Positions 32,175 through 41,322 of a stretch of DNA of 44,022 nt are shown one piece after another. Source of the DNA: Flavobacteriaceae bacterium UBA2540 (GTDB lineage Bacteria > Bacteroidota > Bacteroidia > Flavobacteriales > Flavobacteriaceae); NCBI GenBank assembly GCA_002340765.1, contig DDMS01000032.1:1-44022 (forward strand), read 5' to 3'. The position numbers were made by a program, and so were the translations under genes. Under the pieces are notes generated by a model. It had not been told where the DNA came from. It saw only the letters and a list, made by a program, of their open reading frames with translations, and ran no database searches. The stretch's first letter is position 1; every line of letters begins with the position of its first letter.

Positions 32175-34379
32175 TTGGGTAAAAACATATCAGAAAAAAC
32201 TCTGCAAGATTTAGAATTTTTAACGGTTTTACAACACGTTGCAACTCATTGTATTTCTGGTTTAGGAAAAGAAAAAGTTCTCGAAATAAGACCAATTGCC
32301 AATAGAAAAACACTTTTCAAAGAACTTTATCTGGTGAATGAATATTTGTCTTCGTTTCAAAACGACAACAGAGTTCCAAATCATGGTTTTGACGACATTA
32401 CTGACAGTGTAAAAAGAGTCGCTATTGAAAATAGTTTCATTGAAACAGAGGCTTTTTTGAAAGTTGCCAAAACATCACTCACTGTAAATGAGCAAATTGT
32501 ATTCTTCAAAAAATTTCAAATTATTTTTCCTACTTTTTTTGAATTGACTCAAAAAATCGAATTTACGACGTATATCAATGACGAAATTAAACAAATCATT
32601 GAAATTTCGGGTGAAGTAAAAAACAATGCCTCACCCGGATTGAATCAGATACGAAAAGACATCAATGCCATTCGTGGCAAAATTAGCGCAAGTTTTTCGA
32701 GTGCTTTGTCAAAAGCAATTGCAGCTGGTTATTTGGATGACATCAAAGAAACTGTGGTTGATAATCAACGTGTTTTGGCAGTAATGGCGATGCACAGAAG
32801 AAAAGTGGAAGGCAGTATGTTGGGCTCTTCAAAATCTGGAGGTATCGTTTATATTGCACCACAAGCAACTTTAGCATATTCTCGTGAATATCAAAATTTA
32901 ATTTATGAAGAGAAGCAAGAAGTTATCAAAATTTTGCGTGATTTAGCAACAACTATTCGTCCTTTTGTAACACTTCTGGAAGATTATTTGAATTTTTTAG
33001 CACATTTAGATATGATTGGCGCAAAAGCAAAATATGCTCATCAACATCAAGGAGTGTTGCCAAAAATTACCAGTTCGAAAAAAATATTTTTCAAAAATGC
33101 GTATCATCCCATTTTATGGAAAAAAAATAAAGAAAACAAGATTGATACTGTTTCTCAGAGCATAACTTTGCATGAAAAACAGCAGATTATTGTCATTTCA
33201 GGGCCCAATGCTGGTGGAAAAAGTATTACTTTAAAAACAATTGGTTTACTGCAGGTAATGTTGCAAAGCGGTATTTTAATTCCTGTGGATGAACGAAGTG
33301 AATCGTATATTTTTGATACAATTTTGACAGATATTGGAGATAATCAATCTATTGAAAATCAATTAAGTACTTATAGTTATCGATTAAAAAATATGCGATA
33401 TTTTCTAAAAAAATGCGATGAAAATACTTTGTTTTTAATTGATGAATTCGGAACAGGAACAGACCCTGAATTAGGTGGTGCTTTGGCTGAAATTTTCTTA
33501 GAAGAATTTTATCATAAAAAAGCATTCGGAATTATAACCACACATTATTCGAATTTGAAAGTATTAGCAAATGAATTGGAAAACGTGACAAATGCCAATA
33601 TGCAATTTGATGAGCATTCTTTAGAGCCTTTATATAAACTTTTTATAGGACAAGCAGGAAGTTCATTTACGTTTGAAGTTGCCCAGAAAAACGGAATTCC
33701 TTTTGGATTGATTAACAGAGCTAAAAAAAGAGTGGAAACTGAGAAAATCAGACTTGATAAAACGATTTCAAAATTGCAGCAAGAGCGAAATCGACTTCAA
33801 AAAAACTCTGAAAATTTTGAAAAACAACATTCTAAAGAAGTTGAATATTTAGAAAACCTAAAACAAAAAGAACAAAAAATTCAGGAAAAATTGGAAGGTT
33901 TTCAAGAATTGTATGATAACAATCAAAAAATGTTGTCTTTTGGAAGAAAGATGAACGAGTTTTTGAATAAGTTTTTTCAGACAAATAATAAAAAAGAATT
34001 GCTGGCGAGTTTAAATAAATGGGTTTCCGATGAGCGCGTAAAACATCTGAAGAAAAATCCTGAAAAACCAAAAACTGTTTCTCAAAAACGACAAGCTATT
34101 ATTCAGAAAAAAAGACAAGAAGAAATTATTCAACTTGTAGAAAATGAAGTACTGAAAAAAGTAGTAAAAGTGAGAGAAGAAAAAATTAATGAGGAAAATA
34201 AAATCGCGAAAGAAAAAGAAAATTATAATTTCAAAATTAATGACCGAGTTCGAATTATAGATTCAAATACCGTTGGAACTATTGATAAAATCGATAAAAA
34301 AACAGTGACAATTAATTACGGAATTTTCACCACCAAAACATCTTTGGAAAAATTAGAATTGGTTGAAAAAGCCAAATAA
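32175..34379 (+). CDS. mutS2: MutS2-type ATPase
   Basis: A 734-residue MutS2 protein, thought to suppress homologous recombination or to rescue collided ribosomes, and not to do mismatch repair. The core and lever domains (about 1-300) are followed by Walker A SGPNAGGKS at 342-350, the DE box LIDEFGTGTDPE near 423, and a long coiled-coil segment (about 515-600). The protein ends with a KOW-like beta segment (INDRVRIIDSNTVGTIDKI). No C-terminal Smr nuclease domain is present, as the sequence ends at TSLEKLELVEKAK. It starts with TTG (32175-32177); no ATG exists upstream in frame and the family N-terminus ISEKTLQDLEF follows at once. Confidence 0.93.
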   Translation: MGKNISEKTLQDLEFLTVLQHVATHCISGLGKEKVLEIRPIANRKTLFKELYLVNEYLSSFQNDNRVPNHGFDDITDSVKRVAIENSFIETEAFLKVAKTSLTVNEQIVFFKKFQIIFPTFFELTQKIEFTTYINDEIKQIIEISGEVKNNASPGLNQIRKDINAIRGKISASFSSALSKAIAAGYLDDIKETVVDNQRVLAVMAMHRRKVEGSMLGSSKSGGIVYIAPQATLAYSREYQNLIYEEKQEVIKILRDLATTIRPFVTLLEDYLNFLAHLDMIGAKAKYAHQHQGVLPKITSSKKIFFKNAYHPILWKKNKENKIDTVSQSITLHEKQQIIVISGPNAGGKSITLKTIGLLQVMLQSGILIPVDERSESYIFDTILTDIGDNQSIENQLSTYSYRLKNMRYFLKKCDENTLFLIDEFGTGTDPELGGALAEIFLEEFYHKKAFGIITTHYSNLKVLANELENVTNANMQFDEHSLEPLYKLFIGQAGSSFTFEVAQKNGIPFGLINRAKKRVETEKIRLDKTISKLQQERNRLQKNSENFEKQHSKEVEYLENLKQKEQKIQEKLEGFQELYDNNQKMLSFGRKMNEFLNKFFQTNNKKELLASLNKWVSDERVKHLKKNPEKPKTVSQKRQAIIQKKRQEEIIQLVENEVLKKVVKVREEKINEENKIAKEKENYNFKINDRVRIIDSNTVGTIDKIDKKTVTINYGIFTTKTSLEKLELVEKAK

Positions 34380-34445
34380 TTAAAATAGTCACGTACCAAA
34401 AAAAACATCACTAATTTCTTTTTTTACTTATAAAAATATCTTAAA

Positions 34446-36713
34446 TTATGAGTTTTGCTTTTTAATTACGTTTAATGCTGAACCTTCTAAAAACCATTGA
34501 ATTTGAGCATAATTATACGTATGATTCAATTTGATAGATTCTTTACTTCCGTTTGAATGCACAAGTTCTAACGTTAATTGTTTTTCGGGAGCAAAATCAT
34601 TCAAATCTAAAAAGTTAAACGTGTCATCTTCTTGAATTAAATCATAATCTGCTTCGTTTGCAAACGTCAATCCCAACATTCCTTGTTTTTTAAGATTGGT
34701 TTCATGAATTCTGGCAAAAGATTTTACAATCACAGCAGCAACTCCTAAAAAACGAGGTTGCATTGCAGCATGTTCTCTTGAAGAACCTTCACCATAATTG
34801 TGATCTCCAACTACAATTGTTTTAATTCCAGCTACTTTGTAAGCTCTTTGGACTGCAGGAACTGCATCATATTTTCCTGTCAATTGGTTTTTCACAAAGT
34901 TTGTTTTATCATTGAAAGCATTCACAGCACCGATCAACGTATTGTTGGCAATATTATCCAAATGACCTCTGAAACGCAACCAAGGACCAGCCATTGAAAT
35001 GTGGTCAGTAGTACATTTTCCAAAAGCTTTGATTAATAATTTTACATTATTTAAATTTTTTCCAATTGGTTCAAAAGGTGCCAAAAGTTGTAATCTTTCT
35101 GAAGTTTCATTTACAGTGACCACTGCATGACTTCCATCTTCTTCAGGTGCTAAAAAACCGTTGTCTTTCACTTCAAAACCTTTTGGAGGTAATTCCCATC
35201 CAGTTGGTTCGTCAAGCATTACTTTTTCGCCATATTTATTGATTAAAGTATCAGTCATTGGATTAAAATCCAAACGTCCAGCAATCGCAATCGCCGCAGT
35301 AATTTCAGGAGAAGCTACAAATGCATGAGTATTTGGGTTTCCATCAGCTCTTTTTGCAAAATTTCTGTTGAATGAATGAACAATACTATTTTTTGGAGCA
35401 TTTTTTGGATCAGAATATCTAGCCCATTGTCCTATACAAGGGCCACAAGCATTTGTAAAAATTGTTGCACCCAGTTGTTCAAAAACAGCTAAAATTCCAT
35501 CTCTGTCTGCAGTATATCTCACTTGTTCGGAACCAGGATTTATTCCGAATTCAGCTTTTGTTTTTAATCCTTTGTCTAAAGCTTGTTGCGCAATTGAAGC
35601 AGCCCTTGATAAATCTTCGTAAGAAGAATTCGTACAAGAACCAATTAATCCCCATTCAACTTGCATTGGCCAATCATTTGCTTGTGCTTTTTCGGTCATT
35701 GCTTTGCCAACAGTTGTTGATAAATCTGGTGTAAAAGGGCCATTTAATAAAGGACCTAATTCAGATAAATTAATTTCGATTACTTGGTCAAAATACAATT
35801 CAGGATTTGCATATACTTCAGCATCAGCCGTTAAATATTCTTTAATTTCGTTTGCAGCTTCAGCAACATCTGTTCTATCAGTAGCACGTAAATAACGTTC
35901 CATAGATTCATCATAGCCAAAAGTTGACGTTGTTGCACCGATTTCAGCACCCATATTACAGATAGTACCTTTTCCTGTACAAGACATTGAAATGGCACCT
36001 GGTCCAAAATATTCAACAATGGCACCTGTTCCACCTTTTACAGTAAGAATTTCAGCAACTTTTAAAATAACATCTTTTGGTGCAGTCCAACCAGATAATT
36101 TTCCAGTTAATTTTACGCCAATTAATTTCGGAAATTTTAATTCCCAAGGCATTCCTGCCATTACATCAACAGCATCTGCCCCACCAACGCCAATCGCTAC
36201 CATTCCTAAACCACCAGCATTTACAGTATGAGAGTCTGTTCCAATCATCATTCCACCAGGAAATGCATAATTTTCTAAAACAACTTGATGGATAATTCCT
36301 GCCCCTGGTTTCCAAAAACCAATTCCATATTTATTTGAAACTGATTCTAAGAAATCAAAAACTTCACTACTTGTGCTATTCGCAACTTTTAAATCTGCAA
36401 CTGCACCATTTTTTGCTTGAATTAAATGATCACAATGAACTGTTGTCGGGACTGCTACTTTTACTTTTCCAGCTTGCATAAATTGCAATAATGCCATTTG
36501 AGCAGTTGCATCTTGACAAGCAATTCTATCAGGAGCAAAATCTACATAATCTTTTCCTCTCGTAAAAGCTTTGGTTGTAGTGCCATCCCAGAGGTGTGAA
36601 TATAAAATTTTTTCTGCTAAAGTAAGAGGTTTTCCAGTAATCTTTCGAGCCGCATCAACACGTTCTGATATATTAGCATAGACTTGCTTAATCATTTCAA
36701 TATCAAAAGCCAT
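34446..36713 (-). CDS. acn: aconitate hydratase, mitochondrial-type
   Basis: A 755-residue [4Fe-4S] enzyme of the TCA cycle that interconverts citrate and isocitrate. The first Fe-S Cys lies in GLIGSCTNSSYEDL and the other two in TNACGPCIGQWAR. GTDSHTVNAGGLGMVAIG gives the active-site His, and the swivel domain carries YGEGSSREHAAMQPRFLG with substrate-binding Arg and Ser. The length is that of the mitochondrial aconitase group. A -7 box lies 29 bases upstream. Several antisense frames over this gene are shadows. Confidence 0.97.
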   Translation of the reverse strand: MAFDIEMIKQVYANISERVDAARKITGKPLTLAEKILYSHLWDGTTTKAFTRGKDYVDFAPDRIACQDATAQMALLQFMQAGKVKVAVPTTVHCDHLIQAKNGAVADLKVANSTSSEVFDFLESVSNKYGIGFWKPGAGIIHQVVLENYAFPGGMMIGTDSHTVNAGGLGMVAIGVGGADAVDVMAGMPWELKFPKLIGVKLTGKLSGWTAPKDVILKVAEILTVKGGTGAIVEYFGPGAISMSCTGKGTICNMGAEIGATTSTFGYDESMERYLRATDRTDVAEAANEIKEYLTADAEVYANPELYFDQVIEINLSELGPLLNGPFTPDLSTTVGKAMTEKAQANDWPMQVEWGLIGSCTNSSYEDLSRAASIAQQALDKGLKTKAEFGINPGSEQVRYTADRDGILAVFEQLGATIFTNACGPCIGQWARYSDPKNAPKNSIVHSFNRNFAKRADGNPNTHAFVASPEITAAIAIAGRLDFNPMTDTLINKYGEKVMLDEPTGWELPPKGFEVKDNGFLAPEEDGSHAVVTVNETSERLQLLAPFEPIGKNLNNVKLLIKAFGKCTTDHISMAGPWLRFRGHLDNIANNTLIGAVNAFNDKTNFVKNQLTGKYDAVPAVQRAYKVAGIKTIVVGDHNYGEGSSREHAAMQPRFLGVAAVIVKSFARIHETNLKKQGMLGLTFANEADYDLIQEDDTFNFLDLNDFAPEKQLTLELVHSNGSKESIKLNHTYNYAQIQWFLEGSALNVIKKQNS

Positions 36714-36742
36714 ATATAAAAGTTTTAAGTTTTTTGTAAAAA

Positions 36743-36750
36743 CAAATTTA
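36743..36750 (-). promoter_or_regulatory. -7 box of aconitase
   Basis: TAAATTTG on the minus strand matches TAnnTTTG, 29 bases upstream of the aconitase ATG. Confidence 0.45.
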
Positions 36751-36893
36751 CATCAATAAAATCAATTTTAAAAGATAAATAATAGATAGCTCAAATTTAT
36801 GGATAAGTAAAAACTTTTTTTTGAAAAAGAGTGATTTTAATGTTTTTTTTGCGCCAAATCTTGATTTTTTTTGAAGAATCAATAAAATAAAAA

Positions 36894-37202
36894 AGCAGAC
36901 TTGTAAGCCGAATTCTGTAACCTAAAACACGTTTAGGATTCTTATCATTTATCTAGTTTCGACATTACTATCGAAATCAATCTGCCTACCCTTTAGAATC
37001 GAGCGAGTAGCCCTCAAGCTCTAATATACATGGCATTGCACCTCATAGAGTTTACCTGGTTTCACTACAGCCGAACTGTACTTGCTTTCTGTTGCACTTG
37101 TCCTCAGTTTACACTGGACGGATGTTATCCGCTATGATTACTCTTTGGTGTCCGGACTTTCCTCCTTGAAATAAATTCATGGCGATAAGATAAGTCTGCT
37201 TT
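36894..37202 (-). ncRNA. rnpB: RNase P RNA (bacterial type A)
   Basis: On the minus strand the RNA starts near AAGCAGACTTATC and ends with ACAAGTCTGCTTTTTT, so the two termini pair in the P1 helix (AAGCAGACTT with AAGTCTGCTT). Conserved core elements are present in order: GAGGAAAGTCCGGACACC (CR I), the P7/P8-like segments ACAGAAAGCAAGTACAG and GTGAAACCAGGTAAACTC, GAGGGCTACTCGCTCGA, AAAGGGTAGGCAGATTGA, and ACAGAATTCGGCTTAC (CR V). It is the catalytic RNA that matures tRNA 5' ends. Transcription ends at the T-run next to P1. The protein subunit gene (rnpA) is not in the window. Confidence 0.95.
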
Positions 37203-37231
37203 AAGTTGTCAAAAATACAACTTAAATACAT

Positions 37232-37265
37232 AAAAAAACCCACTCAAATTGAAAACTTGAGTGGG
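37232..37265 (-). terminator. rho-independent terminator of dnaJ
   Basis: CCCACTCAA (37239-37247) pairs with TTGAGTGGG (37257-37265) around a 9-base loop. A T-run follows on the minus strand between the dnaJ stop and the start of rnpB. Confidence 0.8.
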
Positions 37266-37390
37266 AAAAATTGCTATGAAAAAGAAAAAGTGTTATCAAT
37301 TTCTTAATAACAATACAAATATAAGTATATTTTTCTTATTTAAAAATATTTAATTAGAAGTTTTATCAAATTCTAAAATTTGGCATTTGT

Positions 37391-38506
37391 TTAAGAAAAC
37401 ATATCTTTTACTTTCTCAAAAAATGATTTGTCCGATTTATTTGGATGTGGAATAAAGTTCTCTTGATTTTCCATGGTTTCAAAGAATTTTCTTTGATCTT
37501 TATTTAATTCTTGAGGTGTCCAAACGTTTATATGAATTAAAAAATCGCCCATTCCATAACGCTCAATACTTGGTAAACCTTTGCCTTTTAATCTTAAGAT
37601 TTTTCCAGATTGCGTTCCTGGATCAATCTTTATTTTTACTTTTCCAGAGACAGTCTCTACTTCTTTATTAGTCCCTAAAACAGCTTCACAAAAACTGATA
37701 TATAAATCAAAATGGATATTTATGCCTTCTCGTTTTAAATTTTCGTGTTCAACTTCTTCAATAACTACTAATAAATCACCTGCAATTGAATTTTTTCCAG
37801 GGGCTTCATTTCCTTTTCCAACTACTTTTAATTGAACGCCTTCAGTAACTCCAGCAGGAATATTGATAGAAACAGTTTCTTCTTTAAAAACCAACCCTTG
37901 AGTATCTGCGCCTTCAGGTTTGTTGCTCAAAGTTTCTCCTGCTCCACCACAAGTTCCACAAGTTGTGGCTGTTTGCATTCTGCCTAAAATAGTATTGGTT
38001 ACACGCATTTGCTGTCCAGATCCATTACAAGTTGGGCATGTTGAATATCTTACACCATCAGCTTGCACTTTTCTGCGAACTTTTACCTTCTTTTCAACAC
38101 CTTTACCGATTTCTTCTAAAGTGAGTTTTACGCGAATTCGCATGTTACTTCCTTTCACGCGAGCTTGTCTTTGACTTCTTCCCCCAAAACCACCAAAACC
38201 ACCGCCAAAAATATCGCCAAACTGACTGAAAATATCATCCATATTCATGCCTCCTGCAAAGCCTCTTCCACCCTGAGTGCCTTCAAAAGCTGCATGCCCA
38301 TATTGGTCATAACGTGCTTTCTTATTGTCATCACTCAAAACTTCATAAGCTTCAGCAGCTTTTTTGAAATTTTCTTCGGCAGTTTTATCATCCGGATTTT
38401 TATCTGGATGATATTTTATTGCCATTTTTCTATACCCTTTTTTAATATCGGCTTGAGTTGCAGATTTTGAAATTCCTAATATTTCGTAGTAATCTTGTTT
38501 TGCCAT
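37391..38506 (-). CDS. dnaJ: chaperone DnaJ
   Basis: The Hsp40 co-chaperone that hands unfolded clients to DnaK. I start it at ATG 38506 (MAKQDYYEIL; 371 residues). The frame extends five codons upstream to another ATG. The J domain (1-70) has HPD at 33-35, followed by a G/F-rich region with GGGFGGFGG. The Cys-rich domain then has only two CxxCxGxG motifs (CPTCNGSG and CGTCGGAG) where E. coli DnaJ has four, and the substrate-binding C-terminal domains follow. Two motifs give one zinc site. It lies 76 bases after grpE on the same strand, so the pair is likely one operon. Confidence 0.95.
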   Translation of the reverse strand: MAKQDYYEILGISKSATQADIKKGYRKMAIKYHPDKNPDDKTAEENFKKAAEAYEVLSDDNKKARYDQYGHAAFEGTQGGRGFAGGMNMDDIFSQFGDIFGGGFGGFGGRSQRQARVKGSNMRIRVKLTLEEIGKGVEKKVKVRRKVQADGVRYSTCPTCNGSGQQMRVTNTILGRMQTATTCGTCGGAGETLSNKPEGADTQGLVFKEETVSINIPAGVTEGVQLKVVGKGNEAPGKNSIAGDLLVVIEEVEHENLKREGINIHFDLYISFCEAVLGTNKEVETVSGKVKIKIDPGTQSGKILRLKGKGLPSIERYGMGDFLIHINVWTPQELNKDQRKFFETMENQENFIPHPNKSDKSFFEKVKDMFS

Positions 38507-38582
38507 ATTTTTAGTTTTCACTATTTAGTTGCAGTTGACAGTAACTATTTTACTGAGAACTGAGATTGAAAATTACATAATT

Positions 38583-39158
38583 TTATTGTCCTATAACTAC
38601 TTTTGGATAACGAATGATTTTATCTCCTAATTTGTATCCTTTTTCCAAACAATCAATCACTTTTCCTTTTAAATCTTGATTTGGTGAAGGAATTTGGGTG
38701 ATTGCTTCATGAAGTTCAGTATCAAAATTTTCTCCGGCTTTTACCTCTATCTTGTTCAAACCTTTTTGTTCAAGCGTGTTGTAAAACTTTTGATGGATTA
38801 ATGATACGCCTTTCCGCAATTCTTCAGTTTCTGGAGTTTCTTCAATATGATTTAAAGCACGCTCAAAGTCATCTACAATTGGCAGTAAAGATGTCATTAA
38901 TTCTTGGCTAGCAGTTTTATACAACTCAAATCTTTCTTTTGTAGTTCTTTTTTTATAGTTTTCAAATTCAGCAAAAAGACGTAAAAATTTATCTTTTTCA
39001 ACTTGAAGTAGTTCTTCAACTGAAGGTTCTTCTATTTTAATTTCTTCTTTAACTTCTTGATTTTTAGTGTTTTGAATATTTTCTTGTTCACTAATAAGCG
39101 CTTCTTCTTGTATCTTATCTTTTTTACTCATCTTTAAGAAATCTTTTAATTTTTTCAT
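38583..39158 (-). CDS. grpE: nucleotide exchange factor GrpE
   Basis: A 191-residue DnaK nucleotide exchange factor. The N-terminal 60 residues are acidic and helical (KEEIKIEEPSVEELLQ). The long helix LRLFAEFENYKKRTTKERFEL, the four-helix-bundle region LMTSLLPIVDDFERALNH and the beta-wing motif with GYKLGDKIIRYPKVVIG complete the family pattern. Length is normal. It precedes dnaJ on the same strand with a short gap. No hrcA or CIRCE inverted repeat is seen upstream. Confidence 0.95.
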   Translation of the reverse strand: MKKLKDFLKMSKKDKIQEEALISEQENIQNTKNQEVKEEIKIEEPSVEELLQVEKDKFLRLFAEFENYKKRTTKERFELYKTASQELMTSLLPIVDDFERALNHIEETPETEELRKGVSLIHQKFYNTLEQKGLNKIEVKAGENFDTELHEAITQIPSPNQDLKGKVIDCLEKGYKLGDKIIRYPKVVIGQ

Positions 39159-39185
39159 GATTATTTCAAAAATATTGCCAATAAA

Positions 39186-39212
39186 AAAATAGTGTCAAAA
39201 TGACACTATTTT
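39186..39212 (-). terminator. terminator of murA
   Basis: A perfect 12-base stem (AAAATAGTGTCA with TGACACTATTTT) with a 3-base loop, followed on the minus strand by T-runs. It lies between murA and grpE and separates the two units. Confidence 0.8.
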
Positions 39213-39234
39213 ATATGGTAAAAGGTTCTAAATC

Positions 39235-40545
39235 TTAATCTTCAATCCGCTCAATTTTTGCCCCAATTGATTTCAATCGTTCTTCAATATTTTCGTAACC
39301 TCTGTCAATCTGTTCAATATTATTGATTATGCTTGTTCCTTTGGCAGAAAGTGCCGCAATCAACAACGAAATTCCAGCTCTAATGTCAGGAGACGTCATT
39401 TTGGATGCTTTCAATTGAGATTTGCGATTGTGTCCAATTACAGTTGCTCTGTGAGGATCACATAAAATTACTTTTGCACCCATATCAATCAATTTGTCCA
39501 CAAAAAACAGTCGACTTTCAAACATTTTTTGATGAATCAATACGGTTCCATTTGCTTGAGTTGCAATAACCAAAATAATACTCAATAAATCTGGCGTAAA
39601 ACCAGGCCAAGGAGCGTCAGCAACTGTTAAAACAGAACCATCAACATAGTTTTGAATTTCGTAACTTTCTTGTTCAGGAATATAGATATCATCTCCTCTT
39701 TTTTCAAACTTAATTCCTAATTTTCTGAATACATTTGGGATTTGTCCTAAGTTTTCCCAGCTCACATTTTTAATGGTTAATTCAGATTGTGTCATTACTG
39801 CAACACCAATCCAAGAACCAATTTCAATCATATCTGGTAACACTCTATGCTCACATCCTGAAAGATATTTGACACCTTCAATAATCAATAAATTAGAACC
39901 AACACCCGAAATTTTAGCGCCCATTGAGTTCAACATTTTACACAATTGTTGAATGTATGGTTCGCATGCAGCATTATAAATAGTGGTTTTCCCTTTTGCA
40001 AAAACAGACGCCATCAAAATATTAGCAGTTCCTGTCACAGAAGCTTCATCTAAAAGCATGTCTGTTCCTATCAATTCATCAGCTTCAACTCCGTAAAAAT
40101 ACTCTTCATTATTGTATCTGAATTTTGCACCAAGCCTTATAAAACCTTCAAAATGAGTGTCTAAACGTCTTCGTCCAATCTTATCACCTCCAGGTCTTGG
40201 AATATACCCTTTCCCAAAACGAGCTAATAATGGTCCAACAATCATAATTGAACCTCTCAAAGAACTTCCATCTTTTCTAAAATCCTCTGATTCTAGGTAA
40301 TCTAGATTGATTTCATCTGCTTGAAATGTGTAAGAATTTTTTCCTAATTTTTCTATTTTAACACCCAATTCACCCAAAATAAAAATAAGTTTATTCACGT
40401 CAATAATGTCAGGAACATTGTTGACTGTTACTTTTTCTGGTGTTAATAAAACTGCGCAAAGAATTTGTAATACCTCATTTTTTGCGCCTTGTGGCGTAAT
40501 TGTTCCGTTTAATTTGTGTCCGCCCTCAATTTTGAAAGATGCCAT
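39235..40545 (-). CDS. murA: UDP-N-acetylglucosamine 1-carboxyvinyltransferase
   Basis: A 436-residue enolpyruvyl transferase, the first committed step of peptidoglycan synthesis (adds the enolpyruvyl group of PEP to UDP-GlcNAc). Two inside-out barrel halves are complete (NGTITPQGAKNEVLQILCA near the start, VDGSVLTVADAPWPGFTPDL in the middle). The active-site loop reads RPGGDKIGRRRLDTH. The residue equal to E. coli Cys115 is Asp121, a change known to make MurA insensitive to fosfomycin in Mycobacterium and Chlamydia. Family length is normal. It begins four bases after the DUF4290 gene ends, so the two form an operon. Confidence 0.96.
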   Translation of the reverse strand: MASFKIEGGHKLNGTITPQGAKNEVLQILCAVLLTPEKVTVNNVPDIIDVNKLIFILGELGVKIEKLGKNSYTFQADEINLDYLESEDFRKDGSSLRGSIMIVGPLLARFGKGYIPRPGGDKIGRRRLDTHFEGFIRLGAKFRYNNEEYFYGVEADELIGTDMLLDEASVTGTANILMASVFAKGKTTIYNAACEPYIQQLCKMLNSMGAKISGVGSNLLIIEGVKYLSGCEHRVLPDMIEIGSWIGVAVMTQSELTIKNVSWENLGQIPNVFRKLGIKFEKRGDDIYIPEQESYEIQNYVDGSVLTVADAPWPGFTPDLLSIILVIATQANGTVLIHQKMFESRLFFVDKLIDMGAKVILCDPHRATVIGHNRKSQLKASKMTSPDIRAGISLLIAALSAKGTSIINNIEQIDRGYENIEERLKSIGAKIERIED

Positions 40546-40549
40546 GAAT

Positions 40550-41191
40550 TTATCTTTTTCGGTTTTTGGTAAATGGTTGTTTTTTTAAGTTTTTCTCAGG
40601 ATTTTGTCCCTGCGTATTTCTCTTTTTCATAAGCTCTTTCGTTTCTGACAATTCCTCTTTTGATTCTCTTAAATCAATTCTTTTATTAGATAAATCATAC
40701 AAATGATTAAAAATTATTAAATCATCAACAGTATCTTTATTCCAATTCAAATAACATTTTTTCATGTGATTTGCAATTGTATAAATCAGAGCTTCTTTTA
40801 ATTCACCTTCCTCCCAACTCAAAGCAACATCAATCATTGTTTGAATATTTGTCCCGTAATAACGGTATTTTGAGGCTGATTTTGGATATGCTAAAGGTTC
40901 AGGTTTTTCTTGCAATTCTTGTTGAGAAGGTGTTGGATAGGGAGAATCCGCATCCAACATAAAATCTGACATGATAAAAAGTTGGTCCCAAAGTTTGTGT
41001 TTAAAATCTGGAACATCACGCAAATGTGGTTGTAAATTTCCCATGACATCAACAATTGCTCTTGCCATAATATTCCGTTCTTCTTTGTTTTCAAGAGTCA
41101 TGCAATGATCGATTAATTTTTGAACATGCCTTCCATATTCTGGAATAATCATAATGGGTCTCTCTGAGTTGTATTCTAAATCAAATTTCAT
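40550..41191 (-). CDS. DUF4290 family protein
   Basis: A 213-residue protein of the DUF4290 family, restricted largely to Bacteroidota, function unknown. The N-terminal EYNSERPIMIIPEYGRHVQK and the following segments (ARAIVDVMGNLQPHLRDVPD, KHKLWDQLFIMSDF, YGTNIQTMIDVALSWEEG) are the family pattern. They look all-helical and cytosolic. The last 40 residues are basic and polar (KNLKKQPFTKNRKR). The gene is directly upstream of murA (4-base gap), which suggests a link to cell-wall or envelope growth. That is inference from position only. Confidence 0.9.
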   Translation of the reverse strand: MKFDLEYNSERPIMIIPEYGRHVQKLIDHCMTLENKEERNIMARAIVDVMGNLQPHLRDVPDFKHKLWDQLFIMSDFMLDADSPYPTPSQQELQEKPEPLAYPKSASKYRYYGTNIQTMIDVALSWEEGELKEALIYTIANHMKKCYLNWNKDTVDDLIIFNHLYDLSNKRIDLRESKEELSETKELMKKRNTQGQNPEKNLKKQPFTKNRKR

Positions 41192-41196
41192 TTATC

Positions 41197-41228
41197 GATA
41201 TTTAGTGAAGTTTTCCTGAATAAATATC
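41197..41228 (-). promoter_or_regulatory. hairpin in the leader of the DUF4290-murA unit
   Basis: A perfect 8-base inverted repeat (GATATTTA 41197-41204 and TAAATATC 41221-41228) with a 16-base loop lies 5 bases upstream of the start codon, so the ribosome-binding region is within or next to it. The structure is AT-rich and only weakly stable. Confidence 0.3.
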
Positions 41229-41322
41229 AAGAAATTTTCTAATTTATTTGTAGTTTATTTAGGTTGCAAAATAGGTATAATAAGCGAAATAAAATGTAAG
41301 TTTTGTAAATTATTTTTGTTGA

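Noticed and set aside
35462..36295. Several plus- and minus-strand frames of 60-90 codons within aconitase
   Set aside because: They are shadows of a highly conserved gene; none shows a signal or domain.
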